Assembly: GCF_040518285.1 (NCBI RefSeq)
Contig: NZ_CP155449.1
Location: forward strand, 310,001-374,000
Length of the DNA: 64,000 nt
Direction: 5' to 3'
Source of the DNA: Knoellia sp. S7-12
GTDB lineage: Bacteria; Actinomycetota; Actinomycetes; Actinomycetales; Dermatophilaceae
Part shown: positions 8,360-18,600 of the stretch, piece by piece
How the letters are laid out: every line of letters begins with the position of its first letter
Numbering within the stretch: position 1 is the first letter of the stretch
Position numbers and translations under genes: made by a program
The notes under the pieces: generated by a model
Database searches by the model: none
What the model was told of the DNA's origin: nothing
The model's input: only the letters and a program-made list of their open reading frames with translations

Positions 8360-9859
8360 TCACTCAGAGGAGCCGTTCGAGGGCGGTGCGGAAGTGGTGG
8401 GGTCGGCGACGCGTGCGGCCCGCGCAGCGTCTCTCGCGGCCTTCCAGTGCTGCCAGTGGTCGCAGTGGTGGGCCACAACCTTCAGCGTGTCGAAGATGTG
8501 CGAGTTGCGGTGTCCGGCAACGCTGCGCCCGTCACTGTGAAGGAGCTCGCCGGGGGTCGATGAGCGACTGTTGTCATAGCCGGCCTCTCGGAGCAGGGCC
8601 AGCCGCAGGACTGCGGTGGCGGACTCCTCTGCGAGCAGGACGAACTCGATGTCATCGCCCAGGCGCCCATCCATCGCGAAACCGTGGGCGAGGCTGTTGC
8701 GCAGGCCTGCCGTGAGCTCGGCCCACACCGGTACGTCGCCGAGAAGCCATGCCGCCGAGTCCGCTCCGATGGTCTGCGCGAGTTGCTCGAGCTTCTTGCT
8801 GAGAGGGAAATGGCGCATCTGCAGCGTCAGCTTGACGGAATCACGAAAGTCGCGGTTGAGGCCGAACTCCTTGAGCTGCTCGAGCAGTTCGGTGTCCTTG
8901 GTTGACGGGGTTGCGTCAGCCCAGATGTGCGATGCCAGTGCCTCCAGACCGTTGCAGGCGTCGATGAGCTTGCTCTGCAGGAACTGTCGGTCATCCCGTG
9001 GCGCGGCCGCCCCGATCGCCACCGGCACCTGCTCGCACAGTGCTAACCAGCGTGGGATGAAGGCCGAGAATTCGATGTCTGCCGTGTCGAAGAACGGGTC
9101 TGCCAAGCCGGACTTCCATCGACGGCCGAGTGGGCGGCGAGCGTCCATGACGTGCACGGCGCTGCCGGTCATGGTGACCAAATCCACGTCGAAGTCGTCC
9201 ATGGGGGTGCCCGTGACGAGGGCATGCAGGTTGGTCAGGGCGTGGGTCACCCGCTCGATCTCCTCCACGTGCACACCAGTAGGGGCTGACAGCGAGTACT
9301 GGGCGTAGTAGTTCAGAGACTGCTGTTCGCGCCCTGACCGCTGTGTATAGGCCGGCGCCAGCATCAGCTTCATACCTGGCTCGATTTCGGCCGTCAGCTG
9401 CGTGCCGAGATCGCCTTGCTCTGGTCGTGTCCAATCAGCCGCCCCGGCGTGCAGCTCGCTCGTCATGTTGCTGTTCAGCCAAGTGGGCCCGAGCCAGTGC
9501 CACAGACCGGGGAGCTGGAAGGTCGCGGACCTGTAGAGCTCTTGGCTCTCGACATGTGCGCCGCGCACCAACTGCCAGCCCTCCCAAACCGTCTTCTTGA
9601 CGGATGCGTCCATCATCCCCGAAGGCCCGCCACGCAAATTTGCCCGCATCAGCGTGAACAGTCCGGCTGGGGTCTCGCCGTGAAGCGCCACGTACTGGAC
9701 CAAGCCGGGTGCAGACGGCGGCCCTCCCAACTCTCCGTGTAGCGTCAGCCGCCACGGCGAAACGTCAGGTGCTGTCTGCAGGTCCAAGTAACCGGGGATG
9801 CGCTGCTCGGGCCTGCTGGCCACCCACCACATCCCGATGGTCGGTTCAAATGCGCGCAC
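8360..9859 (-). CDS. ApeA-like HEPN-domain anti-phage protein
   Basis: The product is about 499 residues from GTG 9859, chosen because GGAGG lies 6 nt upstream and because sequence further upstream is antisense to an IS30 fragment. The N-terminus (GMWWVASRPEQRIPGYLDL) fits the ApeA N-terminal domain 1 pattern. The C-terminal half is an Apea-like HEPN domain with the RNase signature RNSLAH (R387 to H392, an Rx4H motif). ApeA proteins are single-gene abortive-infection systems thought to cleave RNA on phage infection. It lies alone between IS110 and IS30 remains, as expected for a mobile defence gene. The family call rests on motifs read by eye. Confidence 0.75.
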   Translation of the reverse strand: MRAFEPTIGMWWVASRPEQRIPGYLDLQTAPDVSPWRLTLHGELGGPPSAPGLVQYVALHGETPAGLFTLMRANLRGGPSGMMDASVKKTVWEGWQLVRGAHVESQELYRSATFQLPGLWHWLGPTWLNSNMTSELHAGAADWTRPEQGDLGTQLTAEIEPGMKLMLAPAYTQRSGREQQSLNYYAQYSLSAPTGVHVEEIERVTHALTNLHALVTGTPMDDFDVDLVTMTGSAVHVMDARRPLGRRWKSGLADPFFDTADIEFSAFIPRWLALCEQVPVAIGAAAPRDDRQFLQSKLIDACNGLEALASHIWADATPSTKDTELLEQLKEFGLNRDFRDSVKLTLQMRHFPLSKKLEQLAQTIGADSAAWLLGDVPVWAELTAGLRNSLAHGFAMDGRLGDDIEFVLLAEESATAVLRLALLREAGYDNSRSSTPGELLHSDGRSVAGHRNSHIFDTLKVVAHHCDHWQHWKAARDAARAARVADPTTSAPPSNGSSE

Positions 9860-9913
9860 CACAGTCCTCCGTTCCGCCCAGCTTCTGGGAGTGGTCCCGA
9901 CCGCCATCCAAAC

Positions 9914-10081
9914 ATGGCGCCCGTCGACGCGCTGCTGCGTCAGTACCTGCCCCGCCGGCTCGACTTCCGCACCCTCACCCAAACCGACTTCGACGCCATC
10001 GCCGAAGAGCTGAACAACCGACCTCGACAAACCCTGGGCTTCAAGACACCATCAGAATCACTAGCGGAGGCGTTGCGCTGA
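9914..10081 (+). pseudogene. IS30-family transposase, C-terminal fragment
   Basis: This 56-codon frame reads LLRQYLPRRLDFRTLTQTDF, then AIAEELNNRPRQTLGFKTP and SESLAEALR, the C-terminal end of IS30-family transposases including the usual NNRPR-x-TLG-x-KTP motif. The catalytic core is missing. It starts 55 bp from the ApeA-like gene and points away from it, so it marks an eroded insertion at the edge of the accessory segment. Confidence 0.85.
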
Positions 10082-10242
10082 CCGCCTGAACCCGCAGGCA
10101 TGAGCGGATGTTCCCCCGCACCACGCTGATGGTGGCGGATTCTCGCTCAGTTGTCGGGGTCCGACAATGGGCCGCACCTCATGGGGACGCAGGCCGTCAG
10201 GCTGAGCACCGCTGGTGTCAGCGGCGCAAAAGTCTCAAACAG

Positions 10243-10260
10243 CCTCAGGGGGCACTGAGG
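10243..10260 (-). terminator. hairpin downstream of the VWA gene
   Basis: CCTCAG and CTGAGG pair around a 6-base loop 19 bp past the VWA stop codon. On the minus strand the hairpin is followed within 15 nt by a T-containing stretch ending in CTTTT, compatible with intrinsic termination. Confidence 0.5.
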
Positions 10261-10278
10261 AATGAGGGCTCAGAGGAC

Positions 10279-11967
10279 TCAGGGAGCCTGGGCGGGCTCG
10301 CGCGACAGGAGCGCCTGGACGAACACGGTGAGCAGGTCGTCCGAGGTGTTGGCGGTGTAGCTCGTGCCGCCCGTGGCCGCCGAGATGGTCTGCAGCGCTT
10401 TGGTGTCGGCCTCACCCATGCCGATGGTGATGACGCGCACCGGTCGAGCGGGGTCGTGACCCTTCTTGATGTGGGCCAGCAGCTGGGCGAGGTCGAGGCC
10501 GCCGCCCGGGTCGTCGTTCTTGCCGTCGGTGATGATGACGACGGAGTTGAAGTACTCCGGGTCATAGGTCTTGTTCATCTCGTCGAACGCCGCCGCGGTC
10601 GTGTCATAGAGCCCGGTGTCGCCGCTGATGTAGCTGGGGAACTTCTTGAGGGCGGCCGCGATCGCGTCGCGGTGGGTGCCCTTCCCTTCGGGTTCGTCGA
10701 GTCGGGCGATGGGAGCGATCGGCGCCCAGTCCTTGCCCTTGCCGCCCTTGTCGGTGGAGAAGATCCACCCGCCGACCTGACTGCCGTCGGGCAGCTTCTC
10801 GACGGCCGTGATCAGCGACTCCTCGGCCACCTTGGCGCGCGTCTTGCCGCCGGTGTCCTTGGCGACCGTCTTCATCGAGCCGGAGACGTCGACGATGGCC
10901 AGCATGCGGGCGTCGGCCTTGAGGACGTCCCACTGGCGCAGGGCATCGAGCCGGGCCGGGCCGGCCATCGGCTTCAGGGCCGTGATGCTGGCGGCCTCCA
11001 CCCCGTCGATCGTCGGGCCGCCGGAGTCGTCGTCTGGCCGAAAGCCCGCCTTGGCAAAGGCGTCGGTGGCCGATGCAGACGTGAGCGCCCGGAACCCTGC
11101 GTCAGCGATCTCCTTGAGGGCCGGGCTGAGATCGGGGGCCGGTGTCCACGGGTAGTCCATGAACAGCGTGCCGGCCCGGGGTGCGACCGGAGCGAGAGCC
11201 CCAGGGGCAGTCTTGGCGTATGCCGCGAGTGCCTGTTCGCTGAGCGGGAACGGCTCGCTGCGGGTCGTGCTCGACTTCGTCGGGTCCTGGACGCTGGCGA
11301 GCAGGTCGGCCGCGCCGGTCGCGGCGAAGCGCGAGAGCAGGATGATGCGCTGGCCGGCGGTGACGTCCTTGGTCGTCGCCTGGTCGCCCCGCGATGCGAG
11401 GAAGGCCAGTCGGCTGGCCGTGTCGAGGTGAGGGTTCGCGAGGTGGATCGCGCCGCTCTTGTTGACGAGGTCAGCCCATGAAGCCAGCTCGCCCGTCAAT
11501 TTGTCCTTGCTCTTGACCGGGTTGGCGAGGACGACGGGCGAGTGTGCGAGGGAGCCGCCGGAGACCCAGTCTGTTTTGACCGCGGAGCCGCTGCTGCCGG
11601 CCGTCGTCTGGTCGAGCCACACGGACGAGTCGGCGATCCATGCGTCCGGAGCCTTGCCCTGGCGGATGCGGCTCGCCACGCTCGAGGCTCGGGTGGACGT
11701 CACCTCGTAGCGGTGACACGGGTTGGCCTTGGTCGCCGTCGCCAGCTGCGTCTTGACGAGGTCGGCGACCTCGGGCGTCACTTCGACGCGCAGAGGGGCT
11801 GAGGCGCATCCCGCGCTGGAGCCTTCGGTGGTGGCTCCAGCGCCGTCCGAACCGGTGCCCTTGCCGAGCGCATATGCGCCGCCCGCGATGACGACGGCGC
11901 CAGCCACGAGGGCAGCAATGACCCCGCGCTGACTCGGAGCGCTGGCTTCGGACTGGTGACGACCCAT
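10279..11967 (-). CDS. membrane-anchored solute-binding/von Willebrand A fusion protein
   Basis: The 562-residue protein has an N-terminal membrane anchor (about residues 15-35, GVIAALVAGAVVIAGGAYAL). An extracytoplasmic solute-binding-like domain follows (about 55-320, with the SRIRQGKAPDAWIADSSVWL block seen in molybdate/iron-type binding proteins). A C-terminal VWA domain (about 355-555) carries a MIDAS site, DVSGS at D360, and a downstream TDGKNDDP segment. VWA domains bind metal and protein or ligand partners. Similar fusions are widespread in actinobacteria with unknown role. It is transcribed alone. I would not assign a substrate. Confidence 0.8.
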   Translation of the reverse strand: MGRHQSEASAPSQRGVIAALVAGAVVIAGGAYALGKGTGSDGAGATTEGSSAGCASAPLRVEVTPEVADLVKTQLATATKANPCHRYEVTSTRASSVASRIRQGKAPDAWIADSSVWLDQTTAGSSGSAVKTDWVSGGSLAHSPVVLANPVKSKDKLTGELASWADLVNKSGAIHLANPHLDTASRLAFLASRGDQATTKDVTAGQRIILLSRFAATGAADLLASVQDPTKSSTTRSEPFPLSEQALAAYAKTAPGALAPVAPRAGTLFMDYPWTPAPDLSPALKEIADAGFRALTSASATDAFAKAGFRPDDDSGGPTIDGVEAASITALKPMAGPARLDALRQWDVLKADARMLAIVDVSGSMKTVAKDTGGKTRAKVAEESLITAVEKLPDGSQVGGWIFSTDKGGKGKDWAPIAPIARLDEPEGKGTHRDAIAAALKKFPSYISGDTGLYDTTAAAFDEMNKTYDPEYFNSVVIITDGKNDDPGGGLDLAQLLAHIKKGHDPARPVRVITIGMGEADTKALQTISAATGGTSYTANTSDDLLTVFVQALLSREPAQAP

Positions 11968-12024
11968 GGATTGAGGCTGTTCAGTGAGAAGGAGAGGTGG
12001 CCTTGTCCAACTGAGCTCGGTGGG

Positions 12025-12411
12025 TCAGTCGTCGCCGTCGGGCAGGACGACGCTCAGGAGCCACGACACGATGGTGATGATGACCGCACCAAAGACGGCG
12101 TCCCAGAAGAACTCGTCGATGGTGAACGCCAGGCCGATCGGCTCGGCGATCCACTCGGTGATCTGGAGCATGAACGCGTTGACGATGAAGGTGAACAGCC
12201 CCAGCGTCAGCACGATGGCTGGGAAGGACAGCACCTTGGCGATCGGCCGGATGACGGCGTTGACGAGGCCGAAGAGGAGCGCGACGAGCACGATCGTCAC
12301 GACCTTCTTGGTCCACTCGTCTTCGTCGCCGAAGCTGATGCCGGAGATCAGACCGGCAGCCGCCCAGAGGGCGACGGCGTTGATGAGGACTCGAATCAGG
12401 AAGTTCTGCAC
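12025..12411 (-). CDS. phage holin family 4 (DUF360-type) membrane protein
   Basis: The 128-residue protein has four hydrophobic segments and the family's central VNAVIRPIAKVLSFPAIVLT-like block, in which NA.(I/L)RP is diagnostic for Phage_holin_4_2. Despite the name these are ordinary chromosomal inner-membrane proteins of unknown function. GTG 12411 is preferred because GGGAG lies upstream and the frame before it is antisense to hisC. The gene diverges from hisC across about 95 bp. Confidence 0.85.
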   Translation of the reverse strand: MQNFLIRVLINAVALWAAAGLISGISFGDEDEWTKKVVTIVLVALLFGLVNAVIRPIAKVLSFPAIVLTLGLFTFIVNAFMLQITEWIAEPIGLAFTIDEFFWDAVFGAVIITIVSWLLSVVLPDGDD

Positions 12412-12507
12412 CGGGTCATGCTCCCATGAACACGCGTCGCGGGGGCCGGGTGTGCGGCGGATGTGGTGATCGTCTCGGCCTCGGAGTGGGGCTCTACAGT
12501 TGCGAGC

Positions 12508-13617
12508 ATGACCGACGGTGATGCCAACAAGTCGCAGCCCCCCGCCCCCCGAGTCCGCCTCCGGGGAGCGCTCGACGCGGTCCCGGCCTATGTCGCAGGG
12601 CGGCCGGCGGCCGCCCAGGCCGGCATCACGGCATACAAGATGTCGTCCAACGAAAACCCGTATCCGCCGCTGCCGTCCGTCCTCGACGTCGTGCGTGAGC
12701 AGGCCGGGCAGATGAACCGCTACCCCGACATGGGCGTCGCGGCGCTCACCGAGGCGCTGGCCCACCGGCTCGACGTGCCGGCTGCGCGCATCGCCACCGG
12801 CCCCGGCAGTGTCGGTGTGCTGGGCCAGATCATCACGGCGTTCTGCGACGCCGGCGACGAGGTCGTCTTCGCGTGGCGCAGCTTCGAGGCCTACCCGATC
12901 CTCGTGGCGCTCGCCGGCGCGAGCGCCGTCCAGGTGCCGCTGACGAGCGAGGCCCGTCACGATCTGGACGCCATGGCCGCCGCCATCACCGAGCGCACCA
13001 AGGTGGTCCTCGTCTGCACGCCCAACAACCCGACCGGCCCCAGCGTGCGGACCGATGAGCTCGAGGCGTTCCTCGACAAGGTCCCGGACGACGTCCTCGT
13101 CGTGCTCGATGAGGCCTACCTCGAATTCGTCGCCAGCGATGATGCCCCCGACGCGCTCGCGATCCACCGCGCTCGCCCCAATGTCCTTGTCCTGCGCACC
13201 TTTTCGAAGGCCTACGGCCTTGCAGGCCTGCGCATCGGGTATGCCGTGGCGCACGAATCGATTGCCGAGGCGTTGCGCAAGGCGGCCATTCCATTCGGCG
13301 TGAACTCGCTCGCCCAGGTGGCCGCGATCGCCTCCCTGCAGGCCTTTGGTGAGCTCGACATCCGGGTCAAGGAGCTCGTCGCGGAGCGCGCCCGGATCGT
13401 GGCCGCGCTGGAGCGCCAGGGATGGGACCTCCCCGACACCGACGCCAACTTCGTGTGGTTCCCGGTGGGGGAGCGGACCACCGAGTTCGCGGCCGCGTGC
13501 CAGGCCGCTGGCCTGACGGTCCGGCCCTACGGCACCGACGGGGTGCGGGTGACCATCGCCGAACGCGAGGCCAACGACCGGCTGCTCGAGGTCACGGCAG
13601 CCTTCCCCCGCGACTGA
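12508..13617 (+). CDS. hisC: histidinol-phosphate aminotransferase
   Basis: The 369-residue protein is a fold-type I PLP aminotransferase converting imidazole-acetol phosphate to histidinol phosphate. Characteristic blocks are [11 protein letters not shown] near residue 50, [18 protein letters not shown] and the PLP-lysine segment [15 protein letters not shown] (K234). It stands alone rather than in a his operon, so it could be the HisC2 or aromatic-aminotransferase paralogue; sequence by eye cannot decide. ATG 12508 lies 7 nt after TACAGT, a -10 box, and no ribosome binding site is visible, so the mRNA is probably leaderless. Confidence 0.9.
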   Translation: MTDGDANKSQPPAPRVRLRGALDAVPAYVAGRPAAAQAGITAYKMSSNENPYPPLPSVLDVVREQAGQMNRYPDMGVAALTEALAHRLDVPAARIATGPGSVGVLGQIITAFCDAGDEVVFAWRSFEAYPILVALAGASAVQVPLTSEARHDLDAMAAAITERTKVVLVCTPNNPTGPSVRTDELEAFLDKVPDDVLVVLDEAYLEFVASDDAPDALAIHRARPNVLVLRTFSKAYGLAGLRIGYAVAHESIAEALRKAAIPFGVNSLAQVAAIASLQAFGELDIRVKELVAERARIVAALERQGWDLPDTDANFVWFPVGERTTEFAAACQAAGLTVRPYGTDGVRVTIAEREANDRLLEVTAAFPRD

Positions 13618-13623
13618 CCGCGA

Positions 13624-14559
13624 CTACGGACGACTTATTGCCCGTTCGGGTAGTCGCTCGCTGGGCTCGCAACTACCCGAACGGGCAATAAGTCGTGGTT
13701 GGCGGCCGCCGGCGGTGATGAGCACGCCGGCGACGACGATGGCGCACCCGACCCATTCGATCGCTGTCGGGCGCTCGCCGAGCAGGACCCACGCGGAGGT
13801 CAGGCCGGTGACGGGGACGAGCATCGAGAACGGTGCGACGGTCCCCGCCGGGTGCCGTGCCATGAGCCAGGACCAGATGCCCGTGCCGACCACCGTCGCG
13901 ATGAGGCTCGTATAGAGCAGCCCCGCCACGGCGGCCCCACCCACCGATGAGCCGACGGACGTGAGGGAGCTGACGATCCGCTCTGGGCCCTCGACGAGCA
14001 GGCTCAGCGCCAGCATCGGGATGGGTGGCACGACGCTCATCCACATCGTGAGCTGGAACGGCTGGGTGGTTCGGGCCCGCCGCACGGCGAGGTTGCCGAA
14101 CGCCCACCCGAGACCGCCGAGGACGGTGAGGACGAACGGCCACACCGCCGAGACGTCGCCACGCTGCGAGCCCACGACGGCGAGGCCGCCGACCGCGATG
14201 AGCACACCGAGACCGCGTCGGGGCGACAGGCGCTCACCGAGGAGGGCGCCGAGCACGACGGTGAACGGAGCGGAACTCTGCAGGACGAGCGAGGCGAGAC
14301 CGGCCGGCATACCCGTCGCCATGCCCCAATAGAGGAACGTGAACTGGAGGATCCCGAATCCGAGCCCATAGAGCAGGATCCAGCGCCACGCGACATCAGG
14401 CTTCGGGACGAAGAGCACCGCGGCCAGTGCCAGGGGCAGCCAGCGGAGCGCGCCGGTGAAGAACGGTGGGAACTGCTCGAGCGAGGCGTGGATGGCGATG
14501 AAGTTCATGCCCCAGAGGACGGCGACGAGCATGGCGAGGAGGCGATGGCGAGCGGGCAT
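13624..14559 (-). CDS. EamA-family (DMT) transporter
   Basis: The 311-residue protein has about ten hydrophobic segments in two EamA repeats, with WGMNFIAIHASL at the start and GERLSPRRGLGVLIAVGG and GERPTAIEWVGCAIVVAGV at the repeat ends. Such drug/metabolite transporters export amino acids or related metabolites. ATG 14559 is chosen over 14583 because homologues begin at this point. The last about 20 codons coincide with a long inverted repeat. The divergent LysR gene next to it (about 70 bp between starts) probably regulates it. Confidence 0.88.
   Translation of the reverse strand: MPARHRLLAMLVAVLWGMNFIAIHASLEQFPPFFTGALRWLPLALAAVLFVPKPDVAWRWILLYGLGFGILQFTFLYWGMATGMPAGLASLVLQSSAPFTVVLGALLGERLSPRRGLGVLIAVGGLAVVGSQRGDVSAVWPFVLTVLGGLGWAFGNLAVRRARTTQPFQLTMWMSVVPPIPMLALSLLVEGPERIVSSLTSVGSSVGGAAVAGLLYTSLIATVVGTGIWSWLMARHPAGTVAPFSMLVPVTGLTSAWVLLGERPTAIEWVGCAIVVAGVLITAGGRQPRLIARSGSCEPSERLPERAISRP
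13630..13696. terminator. 25-bp perfect inverted repeat between convergent hisC and EamA genes
   Basis: Two perfectly complementary 25-base arms (13630-13654 and 13672-13696, beginning ACGACTTATTGCCC) flank a 17-base loop 12 bp after the hisC stop. The structure can fold in both transcripts and probably works as a bidirectional terminator, although a T-run is not present. It lies inside the 3' coding end of the EamA gene. Confidence 0.7.
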
Positions 14560-14631
14560 GGGTCCAGAGTGAACGGCATACATTGCTTCGGTCTACTGAT
14601 TGTTTCTTGCCATAGTCCTTAGGCTGGCTAC

Positions 14632-15528
14632 ATGGATGCTCGTCACCTGGCCCTGCTGCGCGAGCTGGCCGACCGCGGCAGCGTCACCGCCGTGGCTGCT
14701 GCGACCCGTCGCACCGGCTCCGCCGTGTCGCAGCAGCTCCGCACGGCCGAGCGCGATCTCGGCGTCCGGCTCGTCGAACCCGTCGGCCGTGGACTTCGCC
14801 TCACCGATGCCGGACGGCTGCTCGCCGAGGCCGCCGTCGACGTCGAGACCGCGCTGGCCCGGGTCGAGGCGCGGCTCGACGAGTTCCGCGGGCGACCCAC
14901 GGGGACAGTGCGGATCGCCGCGCTGACGAGCGCCGCCGAGTTCCTCGTGCCCTCCGCCCTCGTCGAGCTCGCCGCCGAAGGGATCGCCCTCGAGCTCAGC
15001 GACACGGACGTGTCGGAGGAGGAGTACGCGTCGCTCGCCGCTGACCACGACATCGTCATCGGGCACAGCCTCGTCAGTGCGGTCCCACGCGGAGCCGAGC
15101 GACTCACGCACACGGTGCTCGCGCGCGAACCCCTCGACGTGGCCCTCCCCGCCGATCATCCTCTCGCCGCCAAGGAGCAGCTGACCCCGCGCGACGTCGT
15201 GGACCAACCGTGGGTGGGTGTGCCAGTCGGCTACCCGTTCGCGACGGTCCTCGACGGCATCGAGCGCGTCACGGGACGGCCGGTGCAGGTCGTCCAGCGT
15301 GTGCGGGACAACGGTGTCGTCGAGGCGTTCGTCGCGGCGGGCGTCGGACTGGCGCTGCTGCCACGGTTCACGACCCGTCCTCGCGTGGGGGTCGTGCTGC
15401 GTCCGCTGCGTGGCGTCCATGCCCGACGGTGGGTCGTCGCCTTGTCCCGCCCCGACCGAGCCGAACGGGCTGTCGTGCGCCGCACGGTGAAGGCTTTGCG
15501 AGATGTCGGACGCCTCACCTCCGTGTAA
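14632..15528 (+). CDS. LysR-family transcriptional regulator
   Basis: The 298-residue protein has an N-terminal winged helix-turn-helix (LALLRELADRGSVTAVAAAT and SAVSQQLRTAERDLGVRL, residues 5-55), a linker helix, and a substrate-binding effector domain from about residue 90 with the LAREPLDVALPADHPLA block. LysR regulators usually control the adjacent divergent gene, here the EamA exporter. ATG 14632 follows TAGGCT by 6 nt with no ribosome binding site, so translation is probably leaderless. An imperfect hairpin (TAACGCA/TGCGTTA, 15526-15549) overlaps its stop codon. Confidence 0.9.
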   Translation: MDARHLALLRELADRGSVTAVAAATRRTGSAVSQQLRTAERDLGVRLVEPVGRGLRLTDAGRLLAEAAVDVETALARVEARLDEFRGRPTGTVRIAALTSAAEFLVPSALVELAAEGIALELSDTDVSEEEYASLAADHDIVIGHSLVSAVPRGAERLTHTVLAREPLDVALPADHPLAAKEQLTPRDVVDQPWVGVPVGYPFATVLDGIERVTGRPVQVVQRVRDNGVVEAFVAAGVGLALLPRFTTRPRVGVVLRPLRGVHARRWVVALSRPDRAERAVVRRTVKALRDVGRLTSV

Positions 15529-15662
15529 CGCACAAATTTCTTTGCGTTAGGTCTGGCGGGTCGCGCCCGGGCAAGCAACACTGTCGTCACCCGTGCGCGA
15601 CCGCGAACGGTGAGTTGCGGGCCCAACGAGGTGTCCGCGACCTGATGAGAGGACAACCCGAC

Positions 15663-18600
15663 GTGACCCGACGCCCCCTGCGCCGTAGTTTCACGACGGT
15701 TGCCGGACTCGCAGCTGCGGCCCTTGCCGTGACCGCTGCGGCCCCCCAAGCGGGAGCAGCACCCGGAGACCGTGAGATCACCATCGCGAAGGCGCCCAAC
15801 GCGCAGTCGCAGAACAACAAGCCGAAGGCGGCCAAACCCGCCGACAAGCTCGGTCGTCACGACCGGGACCTCCTCGAGAAGGCCGTCGACGCGAAGACCT
15901 CGCGGGTTGTCGTCATGATCTCGACAGAAAAGGGCAAGACCGCTGGCGCCGTCAGGGCGATCACGGCAAGTGGCGGTGTCGTCGCAACGGTCAACGACCG
16001 GGTCGGCTACATCAGTGCCAGCGTCCCGACCGGCAAGGTCGATGCCATCGCCAAGAACGCGGCCATCGTCGCCGTCGACCTCAACGAGCGGATCGCGCTG
16101 CCCAAGCCGGAGACCCACACGGCCTCTGACGTCTCGACCTCGGCGGTTGGCGATCCCGGGGGAGCCACGCCCGACGACAACCCCTACATGCCGACGCGTG
16201 ACACCGGCTCGATCGCCTTCAAGAAGGCGAACCCGACCTTCGACGGCCGCGGCACGACGATCGGTGTCATCGACTCCGGTGTCGACCTCGACCACCCCGC
16301 GCTGCAGAAGACCTCCACCGGCGAGCGCAAGATCGTCGACTGGGTCACGGCCACGGACCCGGTCCTCGAGGGCGACGGCTCCTGGCGCGCCATGCTCACG
16401 ACCGTGACCGGTCCGACGTTCTCGGCTTCGGGCTCGACGTGGACGGCACCTGCGGGCTCCTACAAGTTCAACCGTGTGTCCGAGAGCATCTCGGAGGCGT
16501 CCGACGCCAGGGGTGACTTCAACCGCGACGGCGACACGACCGACCGCTGGGGGATCCTATACAACGAGACGACCCACGACATCTGGGTCGACGCCAACCA
16601 GGACTTCACCTTCTCCGACGGCGAGAAGATGCGTCCCTACAAGGAGAAGTTCGACATCGGCCACTTCGGTGTCGACAACCCGGCGACCGCGATCGCCGAG
16701 TCGATGCCGTTCGTCGTCGAGTTCCGTGAGGACGTCAGTCTGGCCCCCTATGGGCTGCCTGGGACCTCCGACTTCGTCAACATCGGTGTCGTCGAGTCCG
16801 CCCACGGCACCCACGTCGCTGGCATCGCCGCCGCCCACTCCCTCTTCGGTGGGGACATGGACGGCCAGGCGCCTGGCGCCAAGGTCGTCTCCAGCCGTGC
16901 CTGCTCCTGGGGTGGCGGCTGCACCGCAGTCGCCCTGACCGACGGCATGGTCGACCTCGTCGCCAACCGCGGCGTCGACGTCGTCAACATGTCGATCGGT
17001 GGCCTCCCCGCCCTCAACGACGGCAACAACGCCCGTGCTCGCCTCTATGACGCGCTCATCGAGACCTACGGCGTCCAGATCGTCATCTCCGCCGGCAACA
17101 GTGGCCCGGGCATCAACTCCATCGGTGACCCGTCGGTCGCCACGGACGTCGTCTCCGTCGCCTCCTCGATCACCAAGGAGACGTGGAAGTCCAACTACGG
17201 CTCCGACGTGAGTTCGGCCATCGCCCTGCACAATTACTCCTCGCGCGGCCCGCGTGAGGATGGCGGCTTCAAGCCCAACGTCATGGCACCGGGTTCGGCC
17301 GTCTCGTCCATCCCGACCTGGCAGCCGGGCAGTGCGGTCCCCGAGGCCGGCTACTCGCTGCCCCCGGGTTATGCGCACTTCAACGGCACGTCCATGGCCT
17401 CCCCGCAGACCGCGGGCGCCACGGCGCTGCTGCTCTCGGCGGCCAAGGCCACCAGTGTGGCCGTGACCCCGCGCCAGATCCGTGACTCGATGTACACGAC
17501 TGCGGACTACAAGAACAACGTCGAGGCCATCGGCCAGGGCGCTGGTCTCGTCGACGTGCCCGGTTCATGGAACCTGCTCAAGACGCGCCCGAAGTCGCAG
17601 GACTACACGGTCACCGCACCCGTCTGCACCCCGCTCTCCGGCTTCCTCGCGACGCCGAACCAGGGAACAGGCCTCTACAACCGCTGTGACGCTGCCTCGG
17701 GTGGCCTCACCGCGGGAGTCGCGAAGACCTTCACGCTGACCTCGACCCGCACCTCCGGCGTCAAGGGCAACGTCAAGCACGCCCTGCGGCTCATCGGCAA
17801 CGACGGCACGTTCACGCTGCCCGTCTCGCAGCGCCCGCAGCCGCTCAATGGCACGGTCGACATCCCGGTCAAGGTCAAGACCTCGACGCCGGGTGTCCAC
17901 TCGGCGATCCTCGAGATCGACGACCCGGCCACGTCCGTCGTCGACAAGCGGGTCCTGCTCACCGTCGTCCTCTCCCAGGATCTCGCCGCCCCGAGCTTCG
18001 GTGCGACGCAGTCCGGCGAGGTCGAGCGCAACCTCAACAAGAAGATGTTCGTCACGGTCCCGGCGGGCGCCAAGGCGCTCCAGGTCAACCTCGGCGGCAT
18101 CGCCACTGGCTCGCAGGTGCGCTGGATTGCCTACAACCCGTATGGCAACCCGGTGGAGTCGACGAGCTCCCTCGTCTGCTTCTCCAACTTCAACAGCGGC
18201 GGTGGCTGCAACCCGCACTCACGCAGCTACTCCAACCCGCTCCCGGGTATCTGGGAGATCCAGGTCGAGGCTCGGCGCACCACGCCGACCCTCAAGAACC
18301 CCTACCGGATCAGCGCTGTCGCCCAGGGCGTCGTCGTCAACCCGGCGACCCAGACCATCGCTTCGGCGAAGGTCGGGGTTCCCACGCCGGTCTCGTGGAC
18401 GGTGACCAACCAGTTCGCGCCGGTCACCATCGCCCCGAAGGGTGGGCCGCTCGGCTCAGCCGTCGCGGGTCGCAAGACCATCGCCAACCACGAGCTGCAG
18501 AAGTTCACGGTGACCGTCCCTGAGGGCGCCACCAAGTTCGTGGCCAAGATCGGCAACCCGTCCGACCCGGCTGCTGACCTCGACCTCTTCGTCCGCAACG

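Noticed and set aside
9860..10030. 57-residue N-terminal extension of the ApeA-like protein
   Set aside because: That part is antisense to an IS30 transposase remnant, and GTG 9859 has GGAGG at proper distance.
10108..11481. 457-codon plus-strand open frame
   Set aside because: It is antisense to the VWA gene, rich in Arg/Gly/Val repeats, and has no domain or start context; the minus strand has a coherent protein.
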